Shown in pieces: positions 7,259 to 14,799 of a stretch of DNA of 22,812 nucleotides. Origin of the DNA: Candidatus Aerophobetes bacterium Ae_b3b (GTDB lineage Bacteria > Aerophobota > Aerophobia > Aerophobales > AE-B3A); NCBI GenBank assembly GCA_005223085.1, contig NJBP01000036.1, positions 1-22,812 on the forward strand, written 5' to 3'. The notes under the pieces are model-generated. The model saw only the letters and a list, made by a program, of their open reading frames with translations, did not search any database and was not told the origin of the DNA. A program made the translations under genes and the position numbers. Each line of letters opens with the position of its first letter. Position 1 is the stretch's first letter.

Positions 7259-9334
7259 CTATCCCACCTTGGCCAATGCTAATCGATGGGAAAACCTTTT
7301 TTCTATTCCTTCTCGTAGGTGGGAATATTTTTCTAAACCTGGATCTTTCTCTACCAGGCGGAAGGCTTCCTCACGAGCTAGAGATAGAATCTGGTGATCC
7401 CTTACTAAATCAGCGATCTTAAAGTTAAGCATTCCCCATTGGCGGGTGCCAAAAAATTCTCCTGGTCCGCGAAGCTTGAGATCCTCCTCGGCTATTCTGA
7501 AGCCATCGGTTGTCCTGCACATTACCTTCATTCGTTGGACCCCTTCACGAGAGATTTTCCTCCCGGTAAGGAGAAAACAATAAGATTGCTCAGATCCTCT
7601 ACCTACCCTTCCTCTCAACTGATGAAGTTGAGCTAAACCAAACCTTTCGGCATTCTCTATCACCATGAGATTTGCGCTGGGAACATCGATCCCCACCTCT
7701 ATCACCGTTGTAGAAACAAGGATATCTATTTTTCCCCCTCGGAAAAGGTGCATTACTCGGTCTTTCTCATCTTTCCTCATTCTTCCATGGATTAACTGAA
7801 CTCTATAATCTGGGAAGATTTCTCTTTGTAGTTGCTCGGCCCCATCCTGAGCTGACTTCAAATCTAAATCTTCCGACTCTTCTATCAAGGGATAGACAAT
7901 ATAAACCTGTCTTCCCTCTTTTAATCTTTCTCCAATGAATTGATAAAGCTGTTCTCTTTTATTTTCACTTATCCACCGAGTAACAATCGATTTTCGCCCG
8001 GGTGGAAGCTCGCTAATCACCGAAAAATCAAGATCCCCGTGGAAGGTCAGAGCTAGGGTCCGAGGAATGGGGGTAGCCGTCATTACTAATACATCCGGAT
8101 ATTCCCCTTTGCTGCGTAAACTTAGTCTCTGCATAACGCCAAATCTATGTTGCTCATCGATAACCACCATTCCTAGTCGATAAAAATCGACTTCTTCCTG
8201 GATTAGGGCATGCGTTCCGACCACCAGTTTTACCTTGCCTTCTTTTATCTGGTGGAGAATTTTTTTTCTTTCCCGGGAAGGAAGATCACTTACCAATAGG
8301 GCTGGCTTGATATTAAGAGACTGTAGAAGATGGGTCAAATTTATCCAGTGCTGCTGCACCAGAATCTCAGTGGGCGACATTAACGCCCCCTGGTATCCAT
8401 TGACTATGGCTGTGAGCAGAGCAACTGTGGCCACTATTGTCTTGCCCGAGCCAACATCTCCCTGCAAAAGGCGATTCATGGGTCGAGAGGAGCGCATATC
8501 CTCCAGAATCTCATCTATTACCTTTCTTTGAGAAGCAGTGAGTGAAAAGGAAAGAGAACGAATGAAGGATTCAACTAAGCTGCCCTTCATTTTAAAAGAA
8601 ATTCCCTTTTCTTCCTTATACCTTTTTTTTCTCAAAGCCAGAGCAGATTGAAAAAGGAAAAATTCCTCAAAAGTAAGCCTTCGCTGAGCCTCTCTTTGTC
8701 GAGCAAAATTTTCTGGAAAATGAATATTGTTTAAGGCTTCTTTCAAGGATATAAATGAATAGCGTTTTCTTATCTCTGCCGGCAGGAGATCCACCAGATA
8801 AGAAGACTTTTCTTCTAAATTAACTTTGATAATTCGACGCAAGATTCTGTGAGAGAGCCCCTCCGTTAAGGAATAAAAGGGAACAATTCTCTTTAAATGA
8901 AGGTTATCTTCCTCATCTCCACTTAGTAGCTCAAAATCCTCTACATTAATCTGTAACTCTCCAAAATCCCACCCCACTCTTCCACTAACCACAATATCTT
9001 TACCCTTCTTAAGAAGCTGAACTAGATAATTCTGGTTATACCAGATGGCATAGATAACCCCGGTCTCGTCTCTTATAGCTACCTTGAGGAGAGAAAGATT
9101 CTTTCGAATTCTGCGCTGCCCCAGCGCTAAGATCTTACCTTCAACAACTACTTTTTTTCCAGGTGAAGCTTGCCTGATAGGGATAATCTGGGAGCGGTCT
9201 TCATAGCCGGTGGGAAAATGCCAGAAAAGATCAGAGATTGTCTTTATACCTAATCTCTTGAAAAACTCGGCTTTCTTTTCTCCAACTCCTTTAGCATAAC
9301 GAACTTGCGAGTCAAAATCGGGTATTCTTGCCAT
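7259..9334 (-). CDS. recG: ATP-dependent DNA helicase RecG
   Basis: RecG reverses stalled replication forks and moves Holliday junctions. The 691-residue length is normal. The N-terminal wedge/OB region (about 1-240) begins with VRYAKGVGEKKAEFFKRLGI. Helicase motifs follow: Walker A GDVGSGKT (292-299), motif Ia SPTEILVQQH, the DEQH box in VVIDEQHRFG (about 391-400), motif III TATPIPRTLAL, then HGRMRKDEKDRVM, VSTTVIEVGIDVP and QLHQLRGRVGRG in the second helicase domain. The start ATG at 9334 has no clear Shine-Dalgarno site, so it may be near-leaderless. Transcription runs away from rpmB, whose promoter overlaps the recG start codon. The downstream TIGR04076 gene is probably on the same transcript. 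Confidence 0.97.
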   Translation of the reverse strand: MARIPDFDSQVRYAKGVGEKKAEFFKRLGIKTISDLFWHFPTGYEDRSQIIPIRQASPGKKVVVEGKILALGQRRIRKNLSLLKVAIRDETGVIYAIWYNQNYLVQLLKKGKDIVVSGRVGWDFGELQINVEDFELLSGDEEDNLHLKRIVPFYSLTEGLSHRILRRIIKVNLEEKSSYLVDLLPAEIRKRYSFISLKEALNNIHFPENFARQREAQRRLTFEEFFLFQSALALRKKRYKEEKGISFKMKGSLVESFIRSLSFSLTASQRKVIDEILEDMRSSRPMNRLLQGDVGSGKTIVATVALLTAIVNGYQGALMSPTEILVQQHWINLTHLLQSLNIKPALLVSDLPSRERKKILHQIKEGKVKLVVGTHALIQEEVDFYRLGMVVIDEQHRFGVMQRLSLRSKGEYPDVLVMTATPIPRTLALTFHGDLDFSVISELPPGRKSIVTRWISENKREQLYQFIGERLKEGRQVYIVYPLIEESEDLDLKSAQDGAEQLQREIFPDYRVQLIHGRMRKDEKDRVMHLFRGGKIDILVSTTVIEVGIDVPSANLMVIENAERFGLAQLHQLRGRVGRGSEQSYCFLLTGRKISREGVQRMKVMCRTTDGFRIAEEDLKLRGPGEFFGTRQWGMLNFKIADLVRDHQILSLAREEAFRLVEKDPGLEKYSHLREGIEKRFSHRLALAKVG

Positions 9335-9356
9335 TTTTTGAAAAATGTGTTATCCT
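9328..9356 (+). promoter_or_regulatory. Promoter for rpmB, overlapping the recG start
   Basis: On the plus strand TTGCCA (9328-9333) and TATCCT (9351-9356) are 17 bp apart. The -35 box covers the first codons of the divergent recG, so the two genes could interfere with each other. Confidence 0.55.
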
Positions 9357-9402
9357 AGTTCTCAACAAAATTAGCAGAAAGTTTAAAAACAAAGGGTAAA
9401 TG

Positions 9403-9594
9403 ATGGCCAAGAAATGTGCGATATGCGGCAAGGGGCCAAACACAGGAAACAGGGTAAGTAAATCCGGGCGAAGAACCAAACGAAGATGGCTTCCCAACCT
9501 TCAACATATTAGAATGAAGACCAATGGGAGAACAAAAAGAGCTTATGTATGTACCCGATGCATTAGGAGCCACCGAGTAGAAAAGATAGCCTAA
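9403..9594 (+). CDS. rpmB: Large ribosomal subunit protein bL28 (zinc-binding form)
   Basis: This is a 63-residue basic ribosomal protein. It has the L28 pattern MAKKCAICGKGPNTGNRVS, the RRWLPNLQ segment and YVCTRCIRS at the end. Cysteines 5, 8, 50 and 53 form two CxxC pairs, the zinc-ribbon (C+) version of bL28. Of two adjacent ATGs (9400 and 9403), the second gives the usual MAKK start and better spacing from AAAGGG. It is a single-gene unit transcribed divergently from recG and convergently with the guaB3-like gene, which ends 11 nt beyond it. Confidence 0.95.
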   Translation: MAKKCAICGKGPNTGNRVSKSGRRTKRRWLPNLQHIRMKTNGRTKRAYVCTRCIRSHRVEKIA

Positions 9595-9609
9595 AAGGGC
9601 CTTTTCTAT
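9586..9609 (+). terminator. Possible weak terminator between rpmB and guaB3
   Basis: AAAAG and CTTTT separated by a 3-nt loop, with ATAG/CTAT outside and a 3-nt bulge, are followed by a T-rich stretch. It overlaps the rpmB stop codon and lies between convergent genes, so it could serve both. The stem is short and AT-rich. Confidence 0.35.
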
Positions 9610-10769
9610 TTCTTTATCCCTCTCCACTGGGTTCTCTGAAAAAATTTACCTTCGCTTTTTATGGCCGGAGCGATTACCATCTCCACCTCATGTATTTCTT
9701 TTATATTAGCCGCTCCACAATAACCCATACAGGTTCTTATTGCCCAGACAAGATTTTGAGAACCATCGTCTAACCGAGCCGGACCATAAACAATCTCCTT
9801 TAAGGTTCCCGTTGTTCCTACCCGAACTCTCGCTCCCCGGGGTAGATTTTCATCCGAAGTAGCCATTCCCCAGTGATATCCTTTACCAGGAGCTTCTGTT
9901 GCTCGGGCGAAGGCAGACCCAATCATTACTGCATCTGCTCCTGAGGCCAAAGCCTTACAGATATCGCCGCCTATCCTCATTCCTCCATCGGTGATGATGG
10001 GAACATAGCGACCAGTCTTCTTAAAATACTCGTCCCTAGCAGCAGCAGCGTCTATAGTAGCAGTAACTTGAGGAACTCCAACTCCCAGCACCTCCCTAGT
10101 AGTACAGGCCGCTCCCGGGCCCACTCCAATGAGAAGGGCATCTATACCTGTTTGCATAAGTTCATAAGCAGTCTCATAGGTAACACAGTTACCCACTATC
10201 ACAGGGATGGAAAGCTTGCTACAAAGCTTGCCGAAATCAAGGGATTCCCGCTTGGAAGAATAATACTTGGCTGTAGCTACCGTAGCCTGAACCACAAAAA
10301 CATCTGCTCCTGCCTCCTCAGCGGTGGGTCCAAAACGAGCCGCCTGCTGAGGAATAGCAGAGACAGCTACCAGGATCTTGGCTTTCTTCATCTCCTTAAT
10401 TCTCTTCTCAATTAGTTCCTCTTTAATCGGAGCCTGATAGACTCTTTGAATTATCTCTACAGTTTCCTCCGAAGAGGAATTGACAATTTCTTCTATCGCT
10501 TTGGCCGGACTATCGTAGCGAGTTTGAACGCCCCCTAGGTTAAGAACGGCTAATCCACCTAGTCTGCCCATTTGGATAGCAAAATTTGTGTCCACTACTC
10601 CGTCCATAGCAGAAACTAAGATAGGTATGGCAAAAGTTAGGTCACCCAGTTTCCAGCTAACATCTACATCATTAGGGTCAAGAGTTACTTCGCCTGGAAC
10701 CAAAGCCACTTCATCAAACCCATAGGCTTTTCTTGCTTTTCTTTCTCTGCCAATGTAAAATCCCCCCAT
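9606..10769 (-). CDS. guaB3: GuaB3-type IMP dehydrogenase family protein (no CBS domains)
   Basis: This 387-residue TIM-barrel protein belongs to the IMPDH/GMP reductase superfamily. It opens with [20 protein letters not shown] and [11 protein letters not shown], as GuaB3 proteins do. The catalytic loop [21 protein letters not shown] is intact, with nucleophile Cys222. [27 protein letters not shown] (259-285) forms the phosphate-binding region. The roughly 120-residue Bateman (tandem CBS) insert of canonical GuaB is absent; only a helical stretch (about 95-130) occupies that place. The role is probably oxidation of IMP to XMP in guanine nucleotide synthesis, but GuaB3 enzymology is less settled than GuaB. 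The ATG at 10769 follows GGGGAGG. It lies 55 nt after prfB on the same strand and is probably co-transcribed. Confidence 0.88.
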   Translation of the reverse strand: MGGFYIGRERKARKAYGFDEVALVPGEVTLDPNDVDVSWKLGDLTFAIPILVSAMDGVVDTNFAIQMGRLGGLAVLNLGGVQTRYDSPAKAIEEIVNSSSEETVEIIQRVYQAPIKEELIEKRIKEMKKAKILVAVSAIPQQAARFGPTAEEAGADVFVVQATVATAKYYSSKRESLDFGKLCSKLSIPVIVGNCVTYETAYELMQTGIDALLIGVGPGAACTTREVLGVGVPQVTATIDAAAARDEYFKKTGRYVPIITDGGMRIGGDICKALASGADAVMIGSAFARATEAPGKGYHWGMATSDENLPRGARVRVGTTGTLKEIVYGPARLDDGSQNLVWAIRTCMGYCGAANIKEIHEVEMVIAPAIKSEGKFFQRTQWRGIKK

Positions 10770-10824
10770 CCTATCCTCCCCATACTAATGCCTGCTTATG
10801 TAAGAAGCCTTTAACAATCTTAAC

Positions 10825-11926
10825 TTACTTTCCAGGCATGGCTGATTTTCTCAATGAAGCAATTATGAAACCATCGATCTCACCCTTAAGCACCCTTTCC
10901 ACGTCGGTTGCCTGGACGCCGGTTCGATGATCTTTCACCAGGGAATAAGGATGCAGAATATAAGAGCGAACCTGGTTGCCCCACTCTATCCTAGCTTTTT
11001 CCTCATGTCTTTTCTTTGACTCTTTCTCCTTCTCTAGCTCGTAAAAATTATGCAGGCGGGCCTTAAGAATCCTCAGGGCCGTAACTTTATTTTTATGTTG
11101 AGATCTCTCATCCTGGCACTGCACGGTTATTCCAGTAGGTAGATGAGTAATCCTGATGGCTGAATCGGTAACATTTACGTGTTGCCCTCCCGGTCCACCG
11201 GCCCGAAAAGTATCGATTTTTAAATCATTATCCTTAACTTCCACCTCGAAATCTTCAGTTTCCGGAATTACGTCCACTGCAGCAAAGGAAGTGTGCCGGC
11301 GATTGGCAGCATCGAAGGGAGACAGGCGAACCAATCGGTGGATCCCCACCTCCTCTTTAAGATAACCATAGGCAAATGTTCCTTCTACTACCACCGTGCC
11401 TGTTTTAATTCCTGCTTCCTCTCCGGCTATCCAGTCTACCACCCTGCTATGATATCTTTTCTTATCTATCCAACCCAAGTACATGCGAAGCAAGATCTCT
11501 GCCCAATCACAGGAATCGGTTCCTCCCGCTCCAGGGTGGATGGACAAAATAGCATTTAGAGAATCACTTTCTCCACTTAAAAGGGACTCTATTTCAAGTC
11601 CTCCTAATTTTCTTTCTAAGAGAGTAAGCTTTGTCTGCATCTCCTCTTCAAGCTCCTTATCTTCTTCCTCTTCTAGAAGATGCGCCAAAGTTTGAACTTC
11701 CCCTAAAAGATCTCCTGCTTTTCTCCATTCCTCTATTTTTCTCCGCAAATGGTTTAACTTTTGCAACACCTCTGCTCGATCTTCTCTTTGCCAAAAATCA
11801 GAGTTTGAGGCCTCCTGTTCTAACTTCTTAATTTGTATTTCTTTTTTCTCTATTTCAAAGATGCCCCCTTAACTCACTGATTTTTTTCTCCAGCTCACTT
11901 ACTCGACCAGTATACATTCCGGACAT
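10825..11926 (-). CDS. prfB: Peptide chain release factor 2, programmed +1 frameshift
   Basis: RF2 releases the nascent peptide at UGA and UAA codons. Translation starts at ATG 11926 (AAGGAG site, 6-nt spacing) and runs 23 codons to CTT (11860-11858), then meets an in-frame TGA (11857-11855). Skipping one base resumes at GAA (11856) and continues to TAA at 10825, giving 366 residues, the normal RF2 length. The stop-recognition tripeptide SPF (in RLVRLSPFDAANRR) and the catalytic GGQ (in RAGGPGGQHVNVTDSAIRI) are intact. Reading only the second frame would give a protein lacking its N-terminal coiled coil. The gene has its own consensus promoter and precedes guaB3. Confidence 0.96.
11855..11869 (-). 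promoter_or_regulatory. prfB autoregulatory frameshift site
   Basis: On the minus strand the order is an internal Shine-Dalgarno AGGGGG (11869-11864), a 3-nt CAT spacer, the slippery codon CTT (11860-11858) and TGA (11857-11855). This matches the Escherichia coli site AGGGGG-UAU-CUU-UGA except for the spacer. Known mechanism: when RF2 is scarce, UGA termination is slow and the ribosome slips +1, making RF2. Confidence 0.95.
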
Positions 11927-11946
11927 TACACTCTCCTTCCTCGATG

Positions 11947-11975
11947 AATATAACAAAAAAGGCCGTTTTGGTCAA
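11947..11975 (-). promoter_or_regulatory. Sigma70-type promoter for prfB
   Basis: TTGACC (11970-11975) and TATATT (11947-11952) are separated by 17 bp on the minus strand. This would start transcription near 11940, leaving a 5' leader of about 15 nt that holds the ribosome site. A perfect 12-bp palindrome (GGACATATGTCC, 12041-12052) lies 65 bp upstream, just past the end of the Mth938-domain gene; its role is unknown. Confidence 0.75.
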
Positions 11976-12058
11976 GAATAATCTCGGGAAAGTCCCTCGA
12001 TAGGCGTATAAATCTTCTAAATACTAATACTTTCTGTTTAGGACATATGTCCGAATGG

Positions 12059-12397
12059 TTAGCAAGTTAAGTGAAGAGCAGCAATTGTTTTCTTCGTTTT
12101 ACAGAGCTGGTTATAGACTTGGCAGGCTGATTGGGTAGGTTTTACTCTTATTTCTACCCCACGTGACTGAACCCATTGTTGGGTAGTAGATGGAACTTTC
12201 ATCAATCCAGGATCTCCTGTGCCGATAACGAGAACTTCTGGATTCCGCTTTACCACCTCCTTTAAATCTTGAGGTAGAAGCAGATGTCCCTCTTTTCTCC
12301 ACCAATGGGGATCTATTTTATCTGGATAGATGATTACATCAGAAGTATGTCGCTTTCCATCTATGACAATGTGTCCAAACTGGTAAGAATCAATCAT
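12059..12397 (-). CDS. Mth938-like domain protein
   Basis: This is a 112-residue single-domain protein. It starts IDSYQFGHIVIDGKRHTSDVII and contains VLVIGTGDPGLMKVP and GVEIRVKPTQSACQVYNQL, the conserved segments of the Mth938/NDUFAF3 fold. The human member assists respiratory complex I assembly; bacterial stand-alone members have no agreed function. The ATG at 12397 has only a weak AGAAAG site, and no promoter is evident between it and the hup terminator hairpin, so it may depend on readthrough from hup. Confidence 0.82.
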   Translation of the reverse strand: MIDSYQFGHIVIDGKRHTSDVIIYPDKIDPHWWRKEGHLLLPQDLKEVVKRNPEVLVIGTGDPGLMKVPSTTQQWVQSRGVEIRVKPTQSACQVYNQLCKTKKTIAALHLTC

Positions 12398-12423
12398 TTT
12401 TGACTTTCTAAGATTCTCTTGAA

Positions 12424-12460
12424 AGGAGCTAAGGGAGTGAAATAATCTCCCTTAGCTCCT
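12424..12460 (-). terminator. 14-bp hairpin terminator after hup
   Basis: Perfect 14-bp arms (12424-12437 and 12447-12460) enclose a 9-nt loop. The hairpin lies 13 nt beyond the hup stop codon. The minus strand continues TTCAAG, so the U-tract is poor and some readthrough into the Mth938-domain gene is likely. Confidence 0.75.
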
Positions 12461-12472
12461 CAGCAATTTTTG

Positions 12473-12745
12473 CTATGCTACCGCTTCTCTCAAACTTCTT
12501 CCCGGTTTAAACTTAGGTACATCTTTGGCCGGAATACTTATCCTAGTTCTAGTCTGAGGATTCACACCCTGACGGGCTTTTCTCCTCTGCACCAGAAATG
12601 TACCAAAACCAACCAAAGTAACCCTTTCTCCCCTAGCCAGAGAGTTAGTAATTGCTGAAGTCATGGCATCGACAACGTTATTTATATCTTTCTTAGTTAG
12701 CCCTACCTCAGCAGCCACCGTCTCTACGAGTTCGGCTTTATTCAT
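12473..12745 (-). CDS. hup: HU family DNA-binding protein
   Basis: This 90-residue nucleoid protein has the standard HU length. It begins MNKAELVETVAAEVGLTKKD, has VTLVGFGTFLVQRRKARQG and the DNA-bending arm region NPQTRTRISIPAKDVPKFKPG, whose Pro sits at the usual intercalation position. It bends and compacts DNA as a homodimer. The ATG at 12745 follows an AAAGGAGGTGAGA site. Transcription starts from a good promoter at 12852-12880, back to back with the nusB promoter, and ends at the hairpin 12424-12460. Confidence 0.96.
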   Translation of the reverse strand: MNKAELVETVAAEVGLTKKDINNVVDAMTSAITNSLARGERVTLVGFGTFLVQRRKARQGVNPQTRTRISIPAKDVPKFKPGRSLREAVA

Positions 12746-12831
12746 CCTATCTCACCTCCTTTGCACATTTTCAATTTTGACAAAGACTTCAATCAACCCA
12801 AGAAAATTGCTTCTAATAAAGGATTATAGAA

Positions 12832-12880
12832 GTGCTATTTTTCAGTTTGTGAATATAGCACAAGGAGAGAAATTCGTCAA
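12832..12880 (-). promoter_or_regulatory. hup promoter with overlapping inverted repeat
   Basis: TTGACG (12875-12880) and TATATT (12852-12857) are 17 bp apart on the minus strand. An inverted repeat with 7-bp arms (GTGCTAT / ATAGCAC, 12832-12838 and 12855-12861) covers the -10 box and the likely start point near 12845. It could be an operator, including HU autoregulation, or a stem at the mRNA 5' end. A second TATAAT (12823-12828) lies further downstream without a good -35. Confidence 0.65.
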
Positions 12881-12913
12881 GTCCCCCGGTTGAATCAGTG
12901 CTAACATTGGAAG

Positions 12914-12942
12914 TTGACAAAATCAAGAATATACAGTATTTT
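12914..12942 (+). promoter_or_regulatory. Promoter for the nusB-cca fusion gene
   Basis: A perfect TTGACA (12914-12919), a 17-bp spacer and TATTTT (12937-12942) lie on the plus strand 42 bp before the start codon. Only 33 bp separate it from the divergent hup -35 box. A second TTGACA occurs at about 12950 without a matching -10. Confidence 0.65.
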
Positions 12943-12983
12943 CAAACTGTTGACAATAAATAACCGGGCAGGGATTTTCAGGG

Positions 12984-14732
12984 ATGAAAAATCGCCGAAA
13001 GGCTAGAGAACTTACTCTCCAAATCCTCTATCAGATGGATATAAAAAAAACTCCGGTAGAGGAGGCACTAAACATTACCTTTTCCCGATACCGATTTAGG
13101 CCTGAAGTAAAGGAATTTGCCGAAAGACTCATTCGGGGAACCTCCCAACTTCTCCTTCCTATCGATTTTCTTATAAAAAAATACGCCAAGAACTGGACTC
13201 TGGAACGCATGGCTACTGTGGATAGAAATATCCTTAGATTTACCATTTACGAACTTCTTTTTTTAGAAAATGTTCCTCCTATAGTCAGTATAAATGAGGC
13301 TGTGGAAATAGCTAAACGCTATGGAACCCCCGATTCGGGAAAATTTGTTAATGGCATCCTAGATAAAATTCGTCTGGAAAGAGGTCCGGGAAGCTCCCTG
13401 AATTGGACTTATCTTAAAAACAGCCTCCAGAAGGATACCTATCTCAAGGAACTCACCAGAATAAAAGGAAAAGAAAAACTCTGGTTGGTAGGAGGATGCC
13501 TTCGTAATCTTCTGCTAGGTAGAGAAAAAAAGGATCTAGACGTAGTGTTGGACGATCCGGAATTTAGAATTGTCCATCTTTTTGTGAGTCAGGTGAAGGC
13601 AAGTCTGGTTGTCTTAAATTCGACCTTGAGAAGAGTTGTCTTTCCTGGAAAAGCCACCATGGACTTCATTCTTAAAAAATCTGGGAGTCTGAATGCTGAT
13701 CTTCTTCAGCGCGATTTTACCATCAATGCCCTTGCCCTGGATCTGGATTTTCTTGATAAGGCTGGCTTATCCTTGATAGATCCTGAAACAGGACTGGAGG
13801 ATCTGATAAATAAAAAAATTAGACTATTGAGAGAAAAATCCCTGGAAGAAGATCCTCTTCGTATGCTGCGTGCTTTACGCTTAGCCTCCCAACTTGATTT
13901 TGAGGTAGAGGAAAAGATTGCGCATCTTACTTCCAGTAAATCTTCTCTTATTAAAAAAGTAGCCGGGGAGAGAATAAGAGATGAACTATGTCTTTTTCTG
14001 AAAAATCCTTTTTCTCACGGATGTCTGGTAAATTCTTCAGCGGGAGTCTTACTAGAAAAAATATTCGGACAAACTCCAAATTTAGAAAACCTGAAAAGAT
14101 TAGAAATTTTGTTGTCGAACGAGAAAGTGCTGCCCAAGGATCTTAAAGAAAAGATTGATCTTCATTTGGAGAAAGATGAAAAAGCGATGACTTCACGCAG
14201 GGATCTATTGAAAATTATGGCCCTGATTTTCTTCCCCCCAGGGGAAGAACTCACTCTATCTTCTGCCGGGAAGCGATTAAAACTTAGCCGGAGCCATATA
14301 AAAATCATGGGAAGAGTTGAACAGCTCTATCCTAAATTGAAAAAGATTGTAGCCAGCCCGAAAAATACCCAACTTATAGCTGAGTTCCTAATAGAAGCGA
14401 AGAAAGAGCTGGTCGAAATTTCTTTGCTCCTTCTGGCGGCAAATCTTAACAAATTAGCCTCTTCGAGACTTATGATTCAACTGCTGAAAGAACATTTTAA
14501 AAAATCTTCTCTTATTCTTCATCCACCCAAGTTAGTTAGGGGAGAGGAACTGATAAAGTTATTGAGAATCCCCAGCGGACCTTATATATCTTATCTATTA
14601 AGTCGGATCCACCAGGCCCAAGTAATGGAGAAGGTTAAAACAAAAGAAGAGGCCATCGAATACGCGGAGAAAATGGCTGGTGAAATCGATAAAGAAAAAG
14701 ACCAGAATCATAGCAGACGAAAGCATCTTTAA
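12984..14732 (+). CDS. NusB fused to a CCA-adding/poly(A) polymerase-type nucleotidyltransferase
   Basis: This 582-residue open frame joins two families. Residues 1-132 are a complete NusB antiterminator: RRKARELTLQILYQMD, ATVDRNILRFTIYELLF (77-93), PPIVSINEAVEIAKRYG (98-114) and KFVNGILDKI (120-129). Residues about 150-560 are a class II tRNA nucleotidyltransferase: GGCLRNLLLG (170-179), catalytic DLD (184-186), QRDFTINALALD (242-253), DPETGLEDL (266-274) and the base-recognition motif EDPLRMLRALR (289-299). The motif GGxxRD has Asn175 instead of Asp. NusB acts in rRNA antitermination and the other half adds or repairs tRNA CCA ends. No stop, internal ribosome site or frame change separates them. 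The start ATG has only a modest ribosome site (GCAGGG). CCA versus poly(A) activity cannot be told from motifs alone. Confidence 0.88.
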   Translation: MKNRRKARELTLQILYQMDIKKTPVEEALNITFSRYRFRPEVKEFAERLIRGTSQLLLPIDFLIKKYAKNWTLERMATVDRNILRFTIYELLFLENVPPIVSINEAVEIAKRYGTPDSGKFVNGILDKIRLERGPGSSLNWTYLKNSLQKDTYLKELTRIKGKEKLWLVGGCLRNLLLGREKKDLDVVLDDPEFRIVHLFVSQVKASLVVLNSTLRRVVFPGKATMDFILKKSGSLNADLLQRDFTINALALDLDFLDKAGLSLIDPETGLEDLINKKIRLLREKSLEEDPLRMLRALRLASQLDFEVEEKIAHLTSSKSSLIKKVAGERIRDELCLFLKNPFSHGCLVNSSAGVLLEKIFGQTPNLENLKRLEILLSNEKVLPKDLKEKIDLHLEKDEKAMTSRRDLLKIMALIFFPPGEELTLSSAGKRLKLSRSHIKIMGRVEQLYPKLKKIVASPKNTQLIAEFLIEAKKELVEISLLLLAANLNKLASSRLMIQLLKEHFKKSSLILHPPKLVRGEELIKLLRIPSGPYISYLLSRIHQAQVMEKVKTKEEAIEYAEKMAGEIDKEKDQNHSRRKHL

Positions 14733-14799
14733 AAACTTTGAGTTGCATTAAGTAGAGAGACGAAAAATTGAATTGTACCAAAGGAGGAATTTTCATTTG

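Noticed and set aside
10825-11769. RF2 starting at the first start codon of the long frame (314 residues)
   Set aside because: The N-terminal coiled coil would be missing; the upstream ATG, ribosome site and classic frameshift signal give the normal 366-residue length.
12041-12052. Perfect palindrome GGACATATGTCC as a terminator of the Mth938-domain gene
   Set aside because: It has no loop and no U-tract, and a 12-bp palindrome can occur by chance. It is kept only as a remark under the prfB promoter.
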